Below, one piece after another: positions 1 to 10,784 of a DNA stretch of 64,000 nucleotides (the stretch's first letter is position 1; every line of letters starts with the position of its first letter). The notes under the pieces were generated by a model, which did not search any database, had not been told where the DNA came from, and saw only the letters and a program-made list of their open reading frames with translations. A program made the translations under genes and the position numbers. Where the stretch lies: positions 2,046,001-2,110,000 of the forward strand of contig CP144172.1 of NCBI GenBank assembly GCA_039636865.1, given 5' to 3'. This DNA comes from Dermatophilaceae bacterium Sec6.4. GTDB taxonomy: Bacteria; Actinomycetota; Actinomycetes; Actinomycetales; Dermatophilaceae.

Positions 1-278
1 TTGGAGAAATAGGTCAGGAAGAGGCAACCGCGGCGGCGGGTGTCGAAGGTGTCGACATAGTCGCTGCGCGAATCCCACAGTGACTGGCGTCGAAGGTGGT
101 CGATCGTTGACTGCAGGCCTGCGCCGAGTTCGGCCGGCAGGGAGGCTGCGACCTCGCTGAGAAGATCGAGGCGTTCGAAGAGTCGCGCGCCGGGGTAATC
201 CATCAAGAGGGAGGCGGATTGCCAGGCGCGGGCCAACTGGTCCGCCGAATACTTCAGAGCGGGAACGCGCGGTGTCAT
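1..278 (-). CDS. narJ: Nitrate reductase assembly chaperone NarJ (partial, cut by window edge)
   Basis: The reading frame opens with ATG at 278 and runs off the left edge, giving about 92 N-terminal residues. The start overlaps the narH stop as ATGA, so the two genes are translationally coupled. Residues around 75-92 read YVDTFDTRRRGCLFLTYFS, close to the conserved NarJ/TorD-family segment (DTFD-RRR-C-LYLTY). NarJ is a cytoplasmic chaperone that binds the NarG N-terminus and promotes molybdenum cofactor insertion before NarGH docks on the membrane subunit NarI. Position directly after narH fits the usual narGHJI order; narI would lie outside the window. The C-terminal half is not visible. Confidence 0.9.
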   Translation of the reverse strand, partial: MTPRVPALKYSADQLARAWQSASLLMDYPGARLFERLDLLSEVAASLPAELGAGLQSTIDHLRRQSLWDSRSDYVDTFDTRRRGCLFLTYFS

Positions 279-1942
279 AGCTGGTCTCCGGATTGGCTCG
301 GCGATCCGGACGCCGTTTCGGAGGTGGGGAAAAGCCCATTGGGGGTGCCCTGCCCGTTCCAGTTGAGCAGATTGATCCGCACCCCTTCGGGTCGTCCGTG
401 ACCGTCAGATGTGCTCGCGGTGGGGCTTCCCGTGGCGGGGTCGGTGCCGAACGATCCACCCATCGAGCCGTCCATGCCGCCCATGCCGGGCCCGCCGTCG
501 ACGTTCAGTGAGCACTCGGTCGCAACATTCTCCAGCTTGTGGGCATCTTCGTAATGTGCTGGTGGGATGACATAGCGCTCTTCGTATTTAGCGATCGCGA
601 GTAGCCGGTACATGTCTTTGATTTCTTGCCCGGTCATACCCACGGATGCTGGGATGGACTCGTTCGTCTCCCAGCCCATGTTGATGTCGCGCATGTAGGA
701 ACGCATCGCGGCCAGTTTGCGCAGCACCTTGTCGACCGGCGCAGTGTCGCCAGCGGTGAAGAGTCCCGCAAGGTATTCGATCGGGATCCTGAGACGGTCG
801 ATCGCGTTGAACAGATTGTCCTTACGCTCCCCGTCCTCGCCGGTCTCGCTGACGGCGTCTACGACCGGTGACAGCGGCGGGATGTACCAGACCATCGGCA
901 TGGTGCGATATTCCGGATGCAGCGGCAGAGCGACCTTGTACTCGTTGATCAGCGCCCAGATCGGTGAGCGTTGGGCGGCCGTGATCCAGTCTTCGGGGAT
1001 GCCTGCGAGTCGTGCCTCGCGGATCACCTCTGGGTCTTTGGGGTCCAGGAACACATCTCGCTGCGCTTCGTAGAGACCGTGCTCCTCAGGGGTGGTCGCA
1101 GCCTGCATGACACGGTCCTGGTCGTAGAACATCAACCCGAGGTACCGCAACCGTCCCACGCAGGTTTCGGAGCAGATCGTGGGCTGGCCGACCTCGATAC
1201 GCGGATAGCAGAAGGTGCACTTCTCGACTTTGCCGGTTTTGTGATTGAAGTACATCTTCTTGTACGGGCATCCGCTGACGCACTGTCGCCAACCGCGGCA
1301 GCGGTCCTGGTCGACCAGGACGATGCCGTCTTCTTCGCGTTTGTAGATGGCCCCCGTGGGGCACGCGGCTACACATGCCGGGTTCAGGCAATGTTCACAA
1401 ATCCGCGGCAGGTAGAACATGAATGCCTGCTCATACTCGAACTTGACCTTGTCGCCGATCTTTCCGACTATCGGGTCTTTGTGGCCGTGCTCGACCGAGC
1501 CGGCGAGGTCGTCGTCCCAGTTCGAGGACCATTTGATTTTGGTGTTCTGGCCGGTCAAGAGCGATTTAGGACGCGCTACCGGCATGTGTTCCTGAGCCGG
1601 GGCCGTTGTGAGGTTTTCGTAGTCGTAGGTCCATGGCTCGTAGTAGTCGTTGATGCCGGGAAGGTTCGGGTTCGCGAAGATGGTGGCGAGGTTCTTCAAG
1701 CGACCACCAGCTTTGAGCTTCAGTTTTCCGCGCTTGTTGAGCGTCCATCCACCTTTCCATTTTTCCTGGTTTTCATAGGTTTTCGGGTAACCCTGCCCAG
1801 GTCGTGTCTCCACATTGTTGAACCAGACATGTTCGGATCCGGACTTGTTGGTCCACACCTGCTTGCAGGTGACCGAACAGGTATGGCAACCGATGCACTT
1901 GTCCAGGTTCATCACCATGGCCATCTGAGCCATGACCTTCAT
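275..1942 (-). CDS. narH: Respiratory nitrate reductase beta subunit NarH
   Basis: This is a 555-residue iron-sulfur subunit that passes electrons from the membrane cytochrome NarI to NarG. Cysteine groups are visible in the expected order: CIGCHTCSVTC near residue 18, CEHCLNPACVAACPTGA near residue 185, CRGWRQCVSGCPYKK near 215 and CTFC...CSETCVGR near 243-262. The Trp in CRGWRQC is the residue that replaces one cysteine in the NarH 3Fe-4S cluster site. Length is slightly above the usual 480-520 because of a Gly/Ser/Thr-rich tail after about residue 485. The start overlaps the narG stop and the end overlaps narJ, so narGHJ is one operon. Confidence 0.97.
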   Translation of the reverse strand: MKVMAQMAMVMNLDKCIGCHTCSVTCKQVWTNKSGSEHVWFNNVETRPGQGYPKTYENQEKWKGGWTLNKRGKLKLKAGGRLKNLATIFANPNLPGINDYYEPWTYDYENLTTAPAQEHMPVARPKSLLTGQNTKIKWSSNWDDDLAGSVEHGHKDPIVGKIGDKVKFEYEQAFMFYLPRICEHCLNPACVAACPTGAIYKREEDGIVLVDQDRCRGWRQCVSGCPYKKMYFNHKTGKVEKCTFCYPRIEVGQPTICSETCVGRLRYLGLMFYDQDRVMQAATTPEEHGLYEAQRDVFLDPKDPEVIREARLAGIPEDWITAAQRSPIWALINEYKVALPLHPEYRTMPMVWYIPPLSPVVDAVSETGEDGERKDNLFNAIDRLRIPIEYLAGLFTAGDTAPVDKVLRKLAAMRSYMRDINMGWETNESIPASVGMTGQEIKDMYRLLAIAKYEERYVIPPAHYEDAHKLENVATECSLNVDGGPGMGGMDGSMGGSFGTDPATGSPTASTSDGHGRPEGVRINLLNWNGQGTPNGLFPTSETASGSPSQSGDQL

Positions 1943-4900
1943 CAGTACCTCACCTCCTGGTCACGGCGCCGGATGACAGTTACTTCATCGCGTTGATTAC
2001 CGGTCGGGCCCATGTAGTTGAAGGCATACGTCTGTTGGGCATAACCACCGATCATGTGGGTGGGTTTGATCATCAGCCGGGTCAGCGAGTTGTGGTTGCC
2101 TCCGCGCTGGCCGGTTGTTTCAGAGATCGGCATGTCGATGAGGCGGTCTTGTGCGTGGTACATGTAGACCGTCCCCTCGGGCATCCGGTGGGAGATGATC
2201 GCGCGGGCATTGACCACCCCGTTGCGGTTGGTCGCTTCGATCCACTCGTTGTCCTTCACGCCGATCTTGTCCGCATCCTGCGGGCTCATCCAGATGCCGG
2301 GTCCGCCGCGAAAAAGGGACAGCATGAACAGGTTGTCCTGGTACTCCGAGTGGATCGACCACTTGTTGTGTGGCGTGAGGTAGCGCACGGAGATGCCGTT
2401 GCTGGGCGTGGCGCCGATGGCGGGTTCATCGAAGAGCGCTGTCATGTCCAGTGGTGGGCGGAACGTCGGCAACCCCTCACCGAGCTCGGTCATCCAGTCG
2501 TGATCGAGGTAAAAGTGTTGCCGCCCGGTCAGCGTGTGCCACGGTTTGAGTCGCTCCACATTGATCGTGAAGGGCGAATATCTGCGCCCGCCGCTTTCCG
2601 AACCTGACCATTCGGGTGAGGTGATCACTGGAACGGGACCGTGCTGGGTATCAGCGAAGGTGATGCGTTTGCCTTCGTGCTCCGAGGCCAGATCGTGCAA
2701 CGGCCGACCGGTGCGTTTTTCCAGCGTCTTGAACCCTTGAGTGGCCAGATGCCCGTTTGTGGTTCCAGACAGCGCCAGGATCATCTCGCAAGCCTGGATA
2801 TCGCGGAGGATATCGGGCCGCCCGTCAGCCGGGCCACCTCGCACGACGCCGTTCTTCGCCTTGAGTTCAGCTATCTCGCGCCCTAACTCGAAGGTGACGC
2901 CCTTGGTGGTGGCACCCAACGTGTCCATCAGTGGACCAACGGCGCGCATCATGTCGCCAATGGCCGTGTAGTCGCGCTCGACTTCGACGATCTTAGGCAT
3001 CGTCACGCCGGGGATCGGCTCACAGTCGCCGTACTTCCAATCGCGCACCCGCCCGTGGGGCGAGGCCATCGCGTCAGGGGTATCGTGCGTCAGCGGTACG
3101 GCGACCACGTCTGTCTGTTTTCCGAGATGCCGCACGGCCAATTGGCTGAAAACCTGGGAGATCTGCTGCCATGCATCCCAATCGGTGCGCGATTCCCAGG
3201 GCGGCGAAATCGCCGGATTGAACGAGTTGACGAACGGATGCATATCGGTCGTGGACAAGTCATATTTCTCGTACCACGTCGCAGCCGGCAGCACGATGTC
3301 TGACAGCAACGTCGAGGTCGTCATCCGGAAATCGAGCGTCGTCAGCAGATCGAGTTTGCCGATCGGTGCCTCGTCATGCCACTTGACTTCTTTGGGGCGG
3401 AACCGTTCGGCGGTCTCGGTGGCACTGACGGTGTGAGAGGTCCCGAGTAGATGATTGTAGAAATACTCATTGCCCTTGGCCGATGAACCAAACAGGTTGG
3501 TCCGCCACAGTGACAGCACCCGGGGAAAATTCTCCGGCGCGTCGGGGTCTTCGGCGGCAAAGTTCAGTCGCCCGGCCTTCAATTCCTCGACCACATACTC
3601 CTTGGTCGTCTTACCTTCTTGGAGGGCCTGGGGGGCAATCAGCAGTGGGTTACGGTCGAAGGTCGGATAGGAGGGCATCCAACCCAGACGGGCCGACTGG
3701 GCGATCACGTCAGCGGTCGTCTTACCGGCCAACTGACCCTTCCCGGTCTGGGCTGTGAGCGTGTCAGCGCCGAACTGGTCATACCGGAATTGGTCAGTGT
3801 GCAAGTACCAGTAAGCGGTCTGCACCATATTCCGAGGTGGTCGAAGCCAGTCCAGACCGTTGGCCAACTGGTTGTAACCGGTGAGTGGGCGAACTTTCTC
3901 TTGACCGACATAGTGGGCCCAGCCGCCACCGTTGACGCCTTGACAGCCGGTGATGGTGGTCATCATCAGAAAGGTGCGGTAGATGGTGTCTGAATGGAAC
4001 CAGTGATTTGTGCCGGCACCCATCAGGATCATCGACCGGCCCTTGGAGTCCTCGGCGTTCTGCGCGAATTCGCGCCCGATGCGTTCAGCCTGCTCCGCGG
4101 TGACGCCGGTGATATTTGCCTGCCAGGCCGGAGTGTAGGGAGACTCCGCGTCGTCGTAACCGCTGGGCCAGACCCCCGGTAGGCCGGGACGGCCGACGCC
4201 ATATTGCGCCAACATCAGGTCGAATACCGTGGTGACTAGTCGTCCGGCCACCCGGCGTGCTGGCACACCGCGGCGGATGACTCCCACGTTTCCCTGACCG
4301 CCAGCATCGAAACGGGGCATGTCAACGGGAACGCACTCATCGGCGTCGTCGATCAGTGAAAGTTTGGGATCGATGTCGCCGAGGTCGAGGTTCCATTTGC
4401 CCTCCCCGGTTTGGCCATACCGGTGGCCCAGGGTGCCCGGGGGTATGACCAGTTGGTTGGTGCGTGAGTCGATCAACACCGTTTTGAAGTCGGCGTTCTC
4501 CTGCTCGGTCTCTACTTCGACGGTGAGGTCGGATGCGGTCAAGAATTTGCCTGCAGTGAAGGTGGTGTCACCGGCCGCATCGACTGCTTCGTCCAGAGTG
4601 ACCAGGAACGGTAGGTCGGTGTACTTCTTGACGTAGTCGGTGAAGTAAGGGGTTTGCCGATCGACATAGAACTCCTTGAGGATTACATGACCCATCGCCA
4701 TCGCAAGCGCGCCGTCGGTGCCCGGCTCGGCAGGTAACCATTCGTCGGCGAACTTGGTGGCGTCGGCGAAGTCGGGGGAGACGACAATGACCTTCTGGCC
4801 TCGGTAACGGGCCTCGATCATCCAGTGCGCATCTGGTGTACGGGTCACTGGAACGTTGGTGCCCCAGATCATCAGATAGCTGGCATCCCACCAGTCACCG

Positions 4901-5649
4901 GATTCGGGTACATCGGTCTGGTCGCCGAATACCTGTGGAGAAGCAACGGGCATATCGGCATACCAGTCGTAGAAGCTCAGCATCGACCCACCGATCAGGT
5001 TCACGAACCTCGCCCCAGAAGCGTGCGAAACCATGGACATGGCCGGGATGGGTGAGAATCCTGCAACCCGATCTGGCCCCCACTTGCGGATCGTGTGCAC
5101 GTGGGCGGCAGCAACGATCTCGATGGCTTCATCCCAGGAGGCGCGCACAAGACCACCCTTGCCGCGGGCGCGTTTGTACCGGGTTGACCGCTCCGGATCT
5201 TCGGTGATGTCTGCCCACGCCAGGACCGGGTCCTTCAGACGTTCCTTCGCCTCTTGATACATCTCAAGTAGGACAGCACGGATGTAGGGGTAGCGGGTGC
5301 GGGTCGGGGAGTAGGTATACCACGAGAACGAGGCACCCCTGGGGCAGCCCCGTGGCTCATATTCGGGCTTGTCGGGCCCGGTTGTCGGGTAGTCGACGGC
5401 TTGGGTCTCCCACGTGATGATGCCGTCCTTGACGTAGACGTTCCATGAGCAGGAGCCGGTGCAGTTCACTCCGTGCGTCGATCGCACGATCTTGTCGTGG
5501 CTCCAACGATCGCGGTAGAACGAGTCCCCTGTCCGTCCACCCACCTTCAGGAGGGTGCGCCCGTCGGCAGAGACGGGCTGATTCTTAGTGAAGAAGTGCC
5601 GGGTCTTGATGAGAGCATCGGTCAGCGGACTGTTCATTGTGTCGCCCAT
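1942..5649 (-). CDS. narG: Respiratory nitrate reductase alpha subunit NarG
   Basis: A 1235-residue molybdopterin (bis-MGD) subunit that reduces nitrate to nitrite on the cytoplasmic face of the membrane. The N-terminus carries the FS0 cluster pattern typical of NarG (His, then two Cys in THGVNCTGSCSW, then EPRGCPRGASFSW near residue 95), and the length matches NarG. The ATG at 5649 is preceded by a GAGG-type ribosome site. It is the first gene of narGHJ. No nitrate/nitrite transporter or narXL-like regulator is seen next to it; aconitase lies upstream on the same strand. The C-terminal molybdopterin-binding domain appears complete. Confidence 0.97.
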   Translation of the reverse strand: MGDTMNSPLTDALIKTRHFFTKNQPVSADGRTLLKVGGRTGDSFYRDRWSHDKIVRSTHGVNCTGSCSWNVYVKDGIITWETQAVDYPTTGPDKPEYEPRGCPRGASFSWYTYSPTRTRYPYIRAVLLEMYQEAKERLKDPVLAWADITEDPERSTRYKRARGKGGLVRASWDEAIEIVAAAHVHTIRKWGPDRVAGFSPIPAMSMVSHASGARFVNLIGGSMLSFYDWYADMPVASPQVFGDQTDVPESGDWWDASYLMIWGTNVPVTRTPDAHWMIEARYRGQKVIVVSPDFADATKFADEWLPAEPGTDGALAMAMGHVILKEFYVDRQTPYFTDYVKKYTDLPFLVTLDEAVDAAGDTTFTAGKFLTASDLTVEVETEQENADFKTVLIDSRTNQLVIPPGTLGHRYGQTGEGKWNLDLGDIDPKLSLIDDADECVPVDMPRFDAGGQGNVGVIRRGVPARRVAGRLVTTVFDLMLAQYGVGRPGLPGVWPSGYDDAESPYTPAWQANITGVTAEQAERIGREFAQNAEDSKGRSMILMGAGTNHWFHSDTIYRTFLMMTTITGCQGVNGGGWAHYVGQEKVRPLTGYNQLANGLDWLRPPRNMVQTAYWYLHTDQFRYDQFGADTLTAQTGKGQLAGKTTADVIAQSARLGWMPSYPTFDRNPLLIAPQALQEGKTTKEYVVEELKAGRLNFAAEDPDAPENFPRVLSLWRTNLFGSSAKGNEYFYNHLLGTSHTVSATETAERFRPKEVKWHDEAPIGKLDLLTTLDFRMTTSTLLSDIVLPAATWYEKYDLSTTDMHPFVNSFNPAISPPWESRTDWDAWQQISQVFSQLAVRHLGKQTDVVAVPLTHDTPDAMASPHGRVRDWKYGDCEPIPGVTMPKIVEVERDYTAIGDMMRAVGPLMDTLGATTKGVTFELGREIAELKAKNGVVRGGPADGRPDILRDIQACEMILALSGTTNGHLATQGFKTLEKRTGRPLHDLASEHEGKRITFADTQHGPVPVITSPEWSGSESGGRRYSPFTINVERLKPWHTLTGRQHFYLDHDWMTELGEGLPTFRPPLDMTALFDEPAIGATPSNGISVRYLTPHNKWSIHSEYQDNLFMLSLFRGGPGIWMSPQDADKIGVKDNEWIEATNRNGVVNARAIISHRMPEGTVYMYHAQDRLIDMPISETTGQRGGNHNSLTRLMIKPTHMIGGYAQQTYAFNYMGPTGNQRDEVTVIRRRDQEVRY

Positions 5650-5934
5650 AAAAACCTCGGTGCGCCAGTGATGAAATGGAAGTTAAGGCAGGTCGACATC
5701 GAGTTCGGCCGCCCTGGGCGGAAATCTAGGCCGGTTTCCGTTAGGACAGCACGCTAGCAGGAGTGACGTGGTCGAGCCGGAATTTTTTTATTTTAAGTGT
5801 TGGCGCAGTCCTGTACCCGAGGTCACCACACAATGCACGAGCAGAATGTCCCAATACATAAAGGGCAGCCGTAGATAAACCCTGCTCGCTCTACACGTGA
5901 AGGGCTCGGTAAGGGCGCGAGAATTAGCTGGCCT
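5650..5934 (-). promoter_or_regulatory. Presumed narG promoter region with inverted repeat
   Basis: The 285-base gap between acnA (ends 5935) and narG (starts 5649). It contains an inverted repeat CGGAAA/TTTCCG at 5719-5740 (10-base loop) and an AT-rich run near 5783-5797 that is unusual for this DNA. I found no convincing FNR/CRP-type site. The role as narG promoter is inferred only from position. Confidence 0.35.
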
Positions 5935-8739
5935 TCACCTTTCGCCGTCGAGGAGATTACGAAGTACGTATTGCAGAATTCCTCCATGTTGGAAATATGC
6001 AGCCTCCGCTGGCGTGTCGATGCGCACGATGGCGGAAAACTCCCGCACCTGCGCACCGTCTCGGAGGCGAACCGTGACCTTGTCGGGAACACCTTGGGCG
6101 TCTGCCATCCCGGTTATCGAATAAAACTCCCGTCCGGTCAGGCCGAGGCTTTGCGCCGACTCGCCGGCCTCGAACTGCAGCGGCAAAACGCCCATGCCGA
6201 TCAGGTTGGAACGGTGAATCCGCTCGAACGACGTCGCGAGTACGGCTTTGACTCCAAGTAGTAGCGTGCCCTTGGCCGCCCAGTCGCGCGAAGAACCCGA
6301 GCCGTAGTCCGCGCCGGCGATCACGATCAGCGGCACGCGGTCAGCCGCGTACGACATCGCAGCGTCAAAGATCGTTGTCTGCTGCCCATCGGCAGGATGA
6401 CGCGTGAAGCCGCCTTCTACTCCGGGGACGAGTTGGTTGCGCAGCCGGATATTGGCGAAGGTTCCGCGGATCATGACTTCGTGATTTCCACGCCGGGAAC
6501 CATAGGAATTGAAATCAGCGGGAGCAACACCCTGCTCCATCAGATAGCGGCCCGCCGGCGAGTCCTTCTTGATGGCGCCGGCCGGCGAGATGTGGTCGGT
6601 GGTCACCGAGTCGCCCAGCAGCACCAGGACACGAGCGTCGACGATGTCTTCAAGGGGTGCGGGCGCTGCGGGCATGCCGTCGAAGAATGGCGGTGAGCGA
6701 ACGTAGGTCGAGGTGCCCTGCCAGGCGAACCTGTCGCCTGAGGGAACATCAAGACTGTTCCAATTCTCATCGCCGGCGAAGACGTCGCTGTAACCCTTGG
6801 TGAACATCTCTGCCTGTACGAACGCATCGACCACCTCGGATACCTCACCGGTGGTCGGCCAGATGTCACGCAGATAGACCGGCGTGCCGTCCGGGTCCTG
6901 CCCGAGCGGATCAGTGGTGAGATTGACATGCATGCTGCCCGCAAGGGCATACGCGACAACCAGTGGCGGCGACATGAGGAAATTCATCTTCACCTCGGCG
7001 TGGATTCGGCCCTCGAAGTTTCGGTTGCCGGACAGGACCGAACTGACATTGAGGTCGTTCTCGTTGACGGCGGCGCTGACCTGTGGGATGAGCGGCCCGG
7101 AGTTGCCGATGCACGTCGTGCACCCGTAGCCCACCAGGTTGAAACCGAGCTCTTCGAGGTAGGGGGTCAGACCTGACTTGTTGTAGTAGTCGGTGACGAC
7201 TCGCGACCCGGGCGCCAGCGAGGTCTTCACCCACGGTTTGCTTCGCAGTCCTCGCTCGACGGCCTTCTTGGCAACCAGGCCCGCAGCGATCATCACCGAC
7301 GGATTCGATGTGTTGGTGCACGAGGTGATCGCCGCGATCACTACTGAACCGTTGTCGATCGTGGCCTGGCTACCGTCCTCGAAAGTGACCGGTGTTGGCC
7401 GGGAGGGCCATTGCTGCCCAGCATCGGTGGAGCACGCCGGGCTCGGGAGGTCGATCGTGTGGTCCGCGCTGATCGAGACCGGATCGCTTGCTGGGAACGA
7501 CTCCGCGGATGCTTCGTCCAGACCGGTAGGCCCTGGCCTTGTCGGTGAGCCTGGCAGGTCCGCTAACAGGCACTCCACCTGCCGGGGTACCGATTTCAGC
7601 GCGATGCGATCCTGTGGCCGGGCTGGCCCCGCGATCGACGGCTCAACAGTGCTCAGATCCAGTTCCACGCTCTGGGAGTAGGTTGCCTCGCGCGCAGGGT
7701 CATGCCAGAGTCCCTGTTCTTTCGCGTAGGCCTGTACGAGCGCGATCTGCTGTGAGGTGCGTCCGGTGAGGCGCAGGTAGTCCAGGGTGACCTGGTCGAT
7801 CGGGAAGATCGCACACGTCGAGCCGTACTCAGGGCTCATATTGCCCAACGTGGCTCGGTTGGCCAGTGGAACGTTGGCCACGCCCGGCCCGTAGAACTCC
7901 ACGAACTTTCCGACCACCCCGGTCTGGCGCAGCACCTGCGCAACCGTAAGCACCAGGTCGGTGGCCGTAGCACCCTCAGGAAGTTCGCCGGTCAGCTTGA
8001 ACCCGAGCACCGGCGGGATCAGCATGCTCATCGGTTGACCGAGCATTGCGGCCTCCGCCTCGATGCCGCCCACGCCCCAACCGAGGACTCCCAGACCATT
8101 GACCATCGGCGTGTGCGAGTCGGTGCCCACGAGCGTGTCCGGATAAGCCATCGTGCTGCCTTCGGACTCTCGGGTGAAGACCACGCGGGCCAGGTATTCC
8201 AGGTTGACCTGGTGGCAGATTCCGGTGTCCGGAGGTACTACCAGGAAATCATCGAATGACTGCTGGGACCACCGAAGCAACTGGTAGCGCTCCTGGTTGC
8301 GTTCGAACTCCAGGGCCGCGTTGCGCCCGAAGGCGTCCGATCGCCCGAACACGTCGGCGATCACGGAATGGTCGATGACCAGCTCAACCGGCACCAGTGG
8401 ATTGATTTTCTGCGGGTCCCCGCCGAACGACGTCATCGCATCGCGCATCGCCACGAGGTCAACCGCACACGGCACACCCGTGAAGTCCTGCAGCAGTACG
8501 CGCGCCGGTGTGAACTGGACTTCGCTGCCGTGTTCTGCCGCTGGGTCCCACGCTGCGAGCGCGCGTACCTGATCAGCGGTGACCAGGACACCGTCCTCGT
8601 TGCGTAGCAAATTCTCCAGCAAAACCTTGAGGCTGTAAGGCAGTCGTTCCGAACCAGCTATTCGATCGAGTCGATAGATGGTGTAGGACATGTCGCCTAC
8701 CGTCAGTTGGCTCCGTGCATCGAAACTGTTCGCGTGCAT
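5935..8739 (-). CDS. acnA: Aconitate hydratase (aconitase A)
   Basis: A 934-residue cytoplasmic TCA-cycle enzyme that interconverts citrate and isocitrate through a 4Fe-4S cluster. Cluster cysteines are seen in [11 protein letters not shown] (near residue 470) and [11 protein letters not shown] (near residue 537). The C-terminal swivel domain carries [16 protein letters not shown] (near 810) and [10 protein letters not shown]. Length fits the AcnA/IRP family (about 890-940). The ATG at 8739 follows an AAGGAAG ribosome site. A Pro/Ser-rich stretch near residues 400-440, between domains, is longer than in the E. coli enzyme, as is common in Actinobacteria. It appears to be transcribed alone. 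Confidence 0.97.
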   Translation of the reverse strand: MHANSFDARSQLTVGDMSYTIYRLDRIAGSERLPYSLKVLLENLLRNEDGVLVTADQVRALAAWDPAAEHGSEVQFTPARVLLQDFTGVPCAVDLVAMRDAMTSFGGDPQKINPLVPVELVIDHSVIADVFGRSDAFGRNAALEFERNQERYQLLRWSQQSFDDFLVVPPDTGICHQVNLEYLARVVFTRESEGSTMAYPDTLVGTDSHTPMVNGLGVLGWGVGGIEAEAAMLGQPMSMLIPPVLGFKLTGELPEGATATDLVLTVAQVLRQTGVVGKFVEFYGPGVANVPLANRATLGNMSPEYGSTCAIFPIDQVTLDYLRLTGRTSQQIALVQAYAKEQGLWHDPAREATYSQSVELDLSTVEPSIAGPARPQDRIALKSVPRQVECLLADLPGSPTRPGPTGLDEASAESFPASDPVSISADHTIDLPSPACSTDAGQQWPSRPTPVTFEDGSQATIDNGSVVIAAITSCTNTSNPSVMIAAGLVAKKAVERGLRSKPWVKTSLAPGSRVVTDYYNKSGLTPYLEELGFNLVGYGCTTCIGNSGPLIPQVSAAVNENDLNVSSVLSGNRNFEGRIHAEVKMNFLMSPPLVVAYALAGSMHVNLTTDPLGQDPDGTPVYLRDIWPTTGEVSEVVDAFVQAEMFTKGYSDVFAGDENWNSLDVPSGDRFAWQGTSTYVRSPPFFDGMPAAPAPLEDIVDARVLVLLGDSVTTDHISPAGAIKKDSPAGRYLMEQGVAPADFNSYGSRRGNHEVMIRGTFANIRLRNQLVPGVEGGFTRHPADGQQTTIFDAAMSYAADRVPLIVIAGADYGSGSSRDWAAKGTLLLGVKAVLATSFERIHRSNLIGMGVLPLQFEAGESAQSLGLTGREFYSITGMADAQGVPDKVTVRLRDGAQVREFSAIVRIDTPAEAAYFQHGGILQYVLRNLLDGER

Positions 8740-9560
8740 AACGACTTCCTTACATTGGGGCTGAGCAGCTTATTCGGTAAAAGCACTGTGGATCACCAGT
8801 AGTACGTCCCGCCCATTCGTGGCTCGAAGCCGATCATCGAGGGCGCAAGCCTGAAGTGGGCATTGTTTTTCCCGTGGTGCGACACAGTATTGATCGATTG
8901 ATGGCAGGAGAAGCGCGCGATTCTACCGGTTCGCATGATTGATCGCTCTGCGCCATCGAATATCGTCTCCGTGAATTAGGTAATACTCTGAGTATTCGCT
9001 GCCCTATTTGATGCTTGTTCGTCGCGTCGGCTTGATCAGGCATCGGGTCGATTGCGGGTCGTCCGACGTAGTCCATCTCGGCCGGTCTTGCCGCCGATCA
9101 GCAGGAACACGGGAGTGCCCACGGCGTAGCTCAGCTCGGCTCACTGTGCGCTGGATTCTTGCTGCAGCGCCAGGACGCGCGTGCAGGACGTCCCGCCGGT
9201 GATGCCTGACCATGAGCGAAAACTCCTCGCGACGGCGATAAGGCAGACCGCGAGTTTCAGGCTGGCTGCGAAGCAACTACCCGTCAACCTACGCCAATCG
9301 CCAACGTGCGTACAGAACAGCAGGCCGAAGATGAGACATGGTCACCAGGAGGGGCCAATCGACACCGGTAGGCGGCGCCGTTGATCGAGTCGCAGGGCAT
9401 TTCTCCGCCATCACAGGATGATGGTGAACCGAGCCCGCGCAGGGGTCGGTGCTGGTAGGTGTGTCAGGAGATATTGATCCCCGCGGTCATCGTTCGAAGC
9501 AGTCCCGGCGCGTGGCACCGCCGGTCCATCGTGACCGGGCCGGCCGCTACAGCGCGAGCA
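8740..9560. other. Intergenic stretch, no gene recognised
   Basis: Holds the acnA leader at its left end. Short open frames occur on both strands (for example 9004-9276 minus and 9181-9384 plus), but they are rich in Arg/Gly, overlap one another and show no family motif. I see no RNA gene or strong hairpin here. Confidence 0.5.
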
Positions 9561-9965
9561 TCACTGCGATCCGGACCACCACATCTCCAGTTGGATATTG
9601 TCCGGGTCCCGGAACACCAGCGCGGTTCCAGATCCTGAGGGTGCATCCGTCACGGGGGAGTGCTGCACCCCACGGTCAGCGAAGTGAGCCTGCCACGAAT
9701 CCAGATCGACTCGTTGCGCGACAGTGAACCCGATGTGATCCAGCCCTGGGCGGCGCTCATCGAATCGGTCAGCGGTAGGTCGCGCGTGTTGATTCAAACC
9801 GATGATCAGCCCGCTGTTCTCGTGTCGAAGGACGACCATGATGCGGTCTTCGAACTCTGCACGGGTAACTCGGTGCAGTCCCAGGACCTGGCAATACCAG
9901 GTGGCACTGGCTTCCACATCGGACACTGACAAATCAACGTGTGACGTACTCATGAACTCCGGCAT
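9561..9965 (-). CDS. VOC (glyoxalase/bleomycin-resistance) family protein
   Basis: A 134-residue single VOC-fold protein. It begins MPEFMSTSHVDLSVSDV and shows the paired beta-alpha-beta modules of the family: His in the first strand (SHVDLSV), Glu/Asp-rich centre, a second His in GLDHIGFTV and a metal-type Glu in the C-terminal QLEMWW. The usual annotation of the C-terminal motif is FRDPDNIQLE. These positions fit a metal-dependent lyase or dioxygenase, but the substrate cannot be told. The start at 9965 is preferred over upstream starts because GGGAAGG precedes it and the family begins here. It stands alone, divergent from the CBS-domain gene. Confidence 0.8.
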   Translation of the reverse strand: MPEFMSTSHVDLSVSDVEASATWYCQVLGLHRVTRAEFEDRIMVVLRHENSGLIIGLNQHARPTADRFDERRPGLDHIGFTVAQRVDLDSWQAHFADRGVQHSPVTDAPSGSGTALVFRDPDNIQLEMWWSGSQ

Positions 9966-10220
9966 GGTGGCCTTCCCGACGTTGTTGGCGATGCGCGACC
10001 ACCCGGCCGCGCGGCAGCCGTTCGTACAGCGTGTCACGGCCGGCACTATGTCGTTCGACTACTTTCCTGCGGGAGGGGAGGTGGGCCGGCGAGATGTCCG
10101 GTGCAAGGGATGTCTGAGACCGCCCATCTGTTACGAACGACGCGCGGCTGCGGCCGCACCCGCAGCGCTTCAGGTCGTTCTTACGACACCGGAGGTGAGA
10201 ACGGAATAGTCTGAACGGTC

Positions 10221-10727
10221 ATGGGCCAATCACAGTCCTACACCGCAGAGCCGGCTGCCGCGACAGCCGGCGAGATCATGTCGGCCCCGGTATATACCGT
10301 GTCGCCGGACGACACGGTTGGACATGTCGCGAATCTGATGCGATCCAAAGGAATCAGCGGGGTTCCGGTCGTTGATGCTGCCGGGGTACTGCTCGGGCTG
10401 GTCAGTGAATTCGACCTGCTGGCCAAGATCGGGTCCGTCGCCGCCGATGTGATGACGACGAACGTCATCAGCGTCAGTACTGGTACACCTATCGCTGATG
10501 TGCGGCACCTGCTCGTGGATCGGCGCATCCGCCGGGTGCCTGTCGTCGTCCACGGTGAGCTGGTGGGGGTCGTCAGCCGCGGTGACGTCGTGGCCCTGCT
10601 CGCTACCGAGTGGGTGTGTCAGGTCTGCGGCGAGGCAGTCCGCGCAGACCACTCACCGCAGGCCTGCCCGCGCTGCCATGCGGGAGGCGACCGCTTCACC
10701 CTGGAGGAGCAGTCTCCCGGTTTTTGA
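10221..10727 (+). CDS. CBS-domain pair protein with C-terminal zinc ribbon
   Basis: A 168-residue soluble protein. Residues 15-75 and 77-133 form two CBS domains (ATAGEIMSAPVYTVSPDDTV and DVMTTNVISVSTGTPIADV), which usually bind adenine nucleotides. Residues 135-160 hold a rubredoxin-like ribbon with two cysteine pairs (CQVCG and CPRCH) plus a His. Such proteins act as nucleotide- or redox-sensing modules; the partner is not known. It lies 57 bases before the E1 alpha gene on the same strand, so it may be co-transcribed with the dehydrogenase operon and could sense energy state for it. That link is inference. Confidence 0.8.
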   Translation: MGQSQSYTAEPAAATAGEIMSAPVYTVSPDDTVGHVANLMRSKGISGVPVVDAAGVLLGLVSEFDLLAKIGSVAADVMTTNVISVSTGTPIADVRHLLVDRRIRRVPVVVHGELVGVVSRGDVVALLATEWVCQVCGEAVRADHSPQACPRCHAGGDRFTLEEQSPGF

Positions 10728-10784
10728 ACCAGCAGCTCGCAACGCGCAGCGAGGCCACGTCGGAGTACGGACAGGAGAGAGGCC

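Noticed and set aside
971-1996. 341-codon open frame on the plus strand
   Set aside because: It lies antisense to narH, which has all expected motifs; it is a GC-rich shadow.
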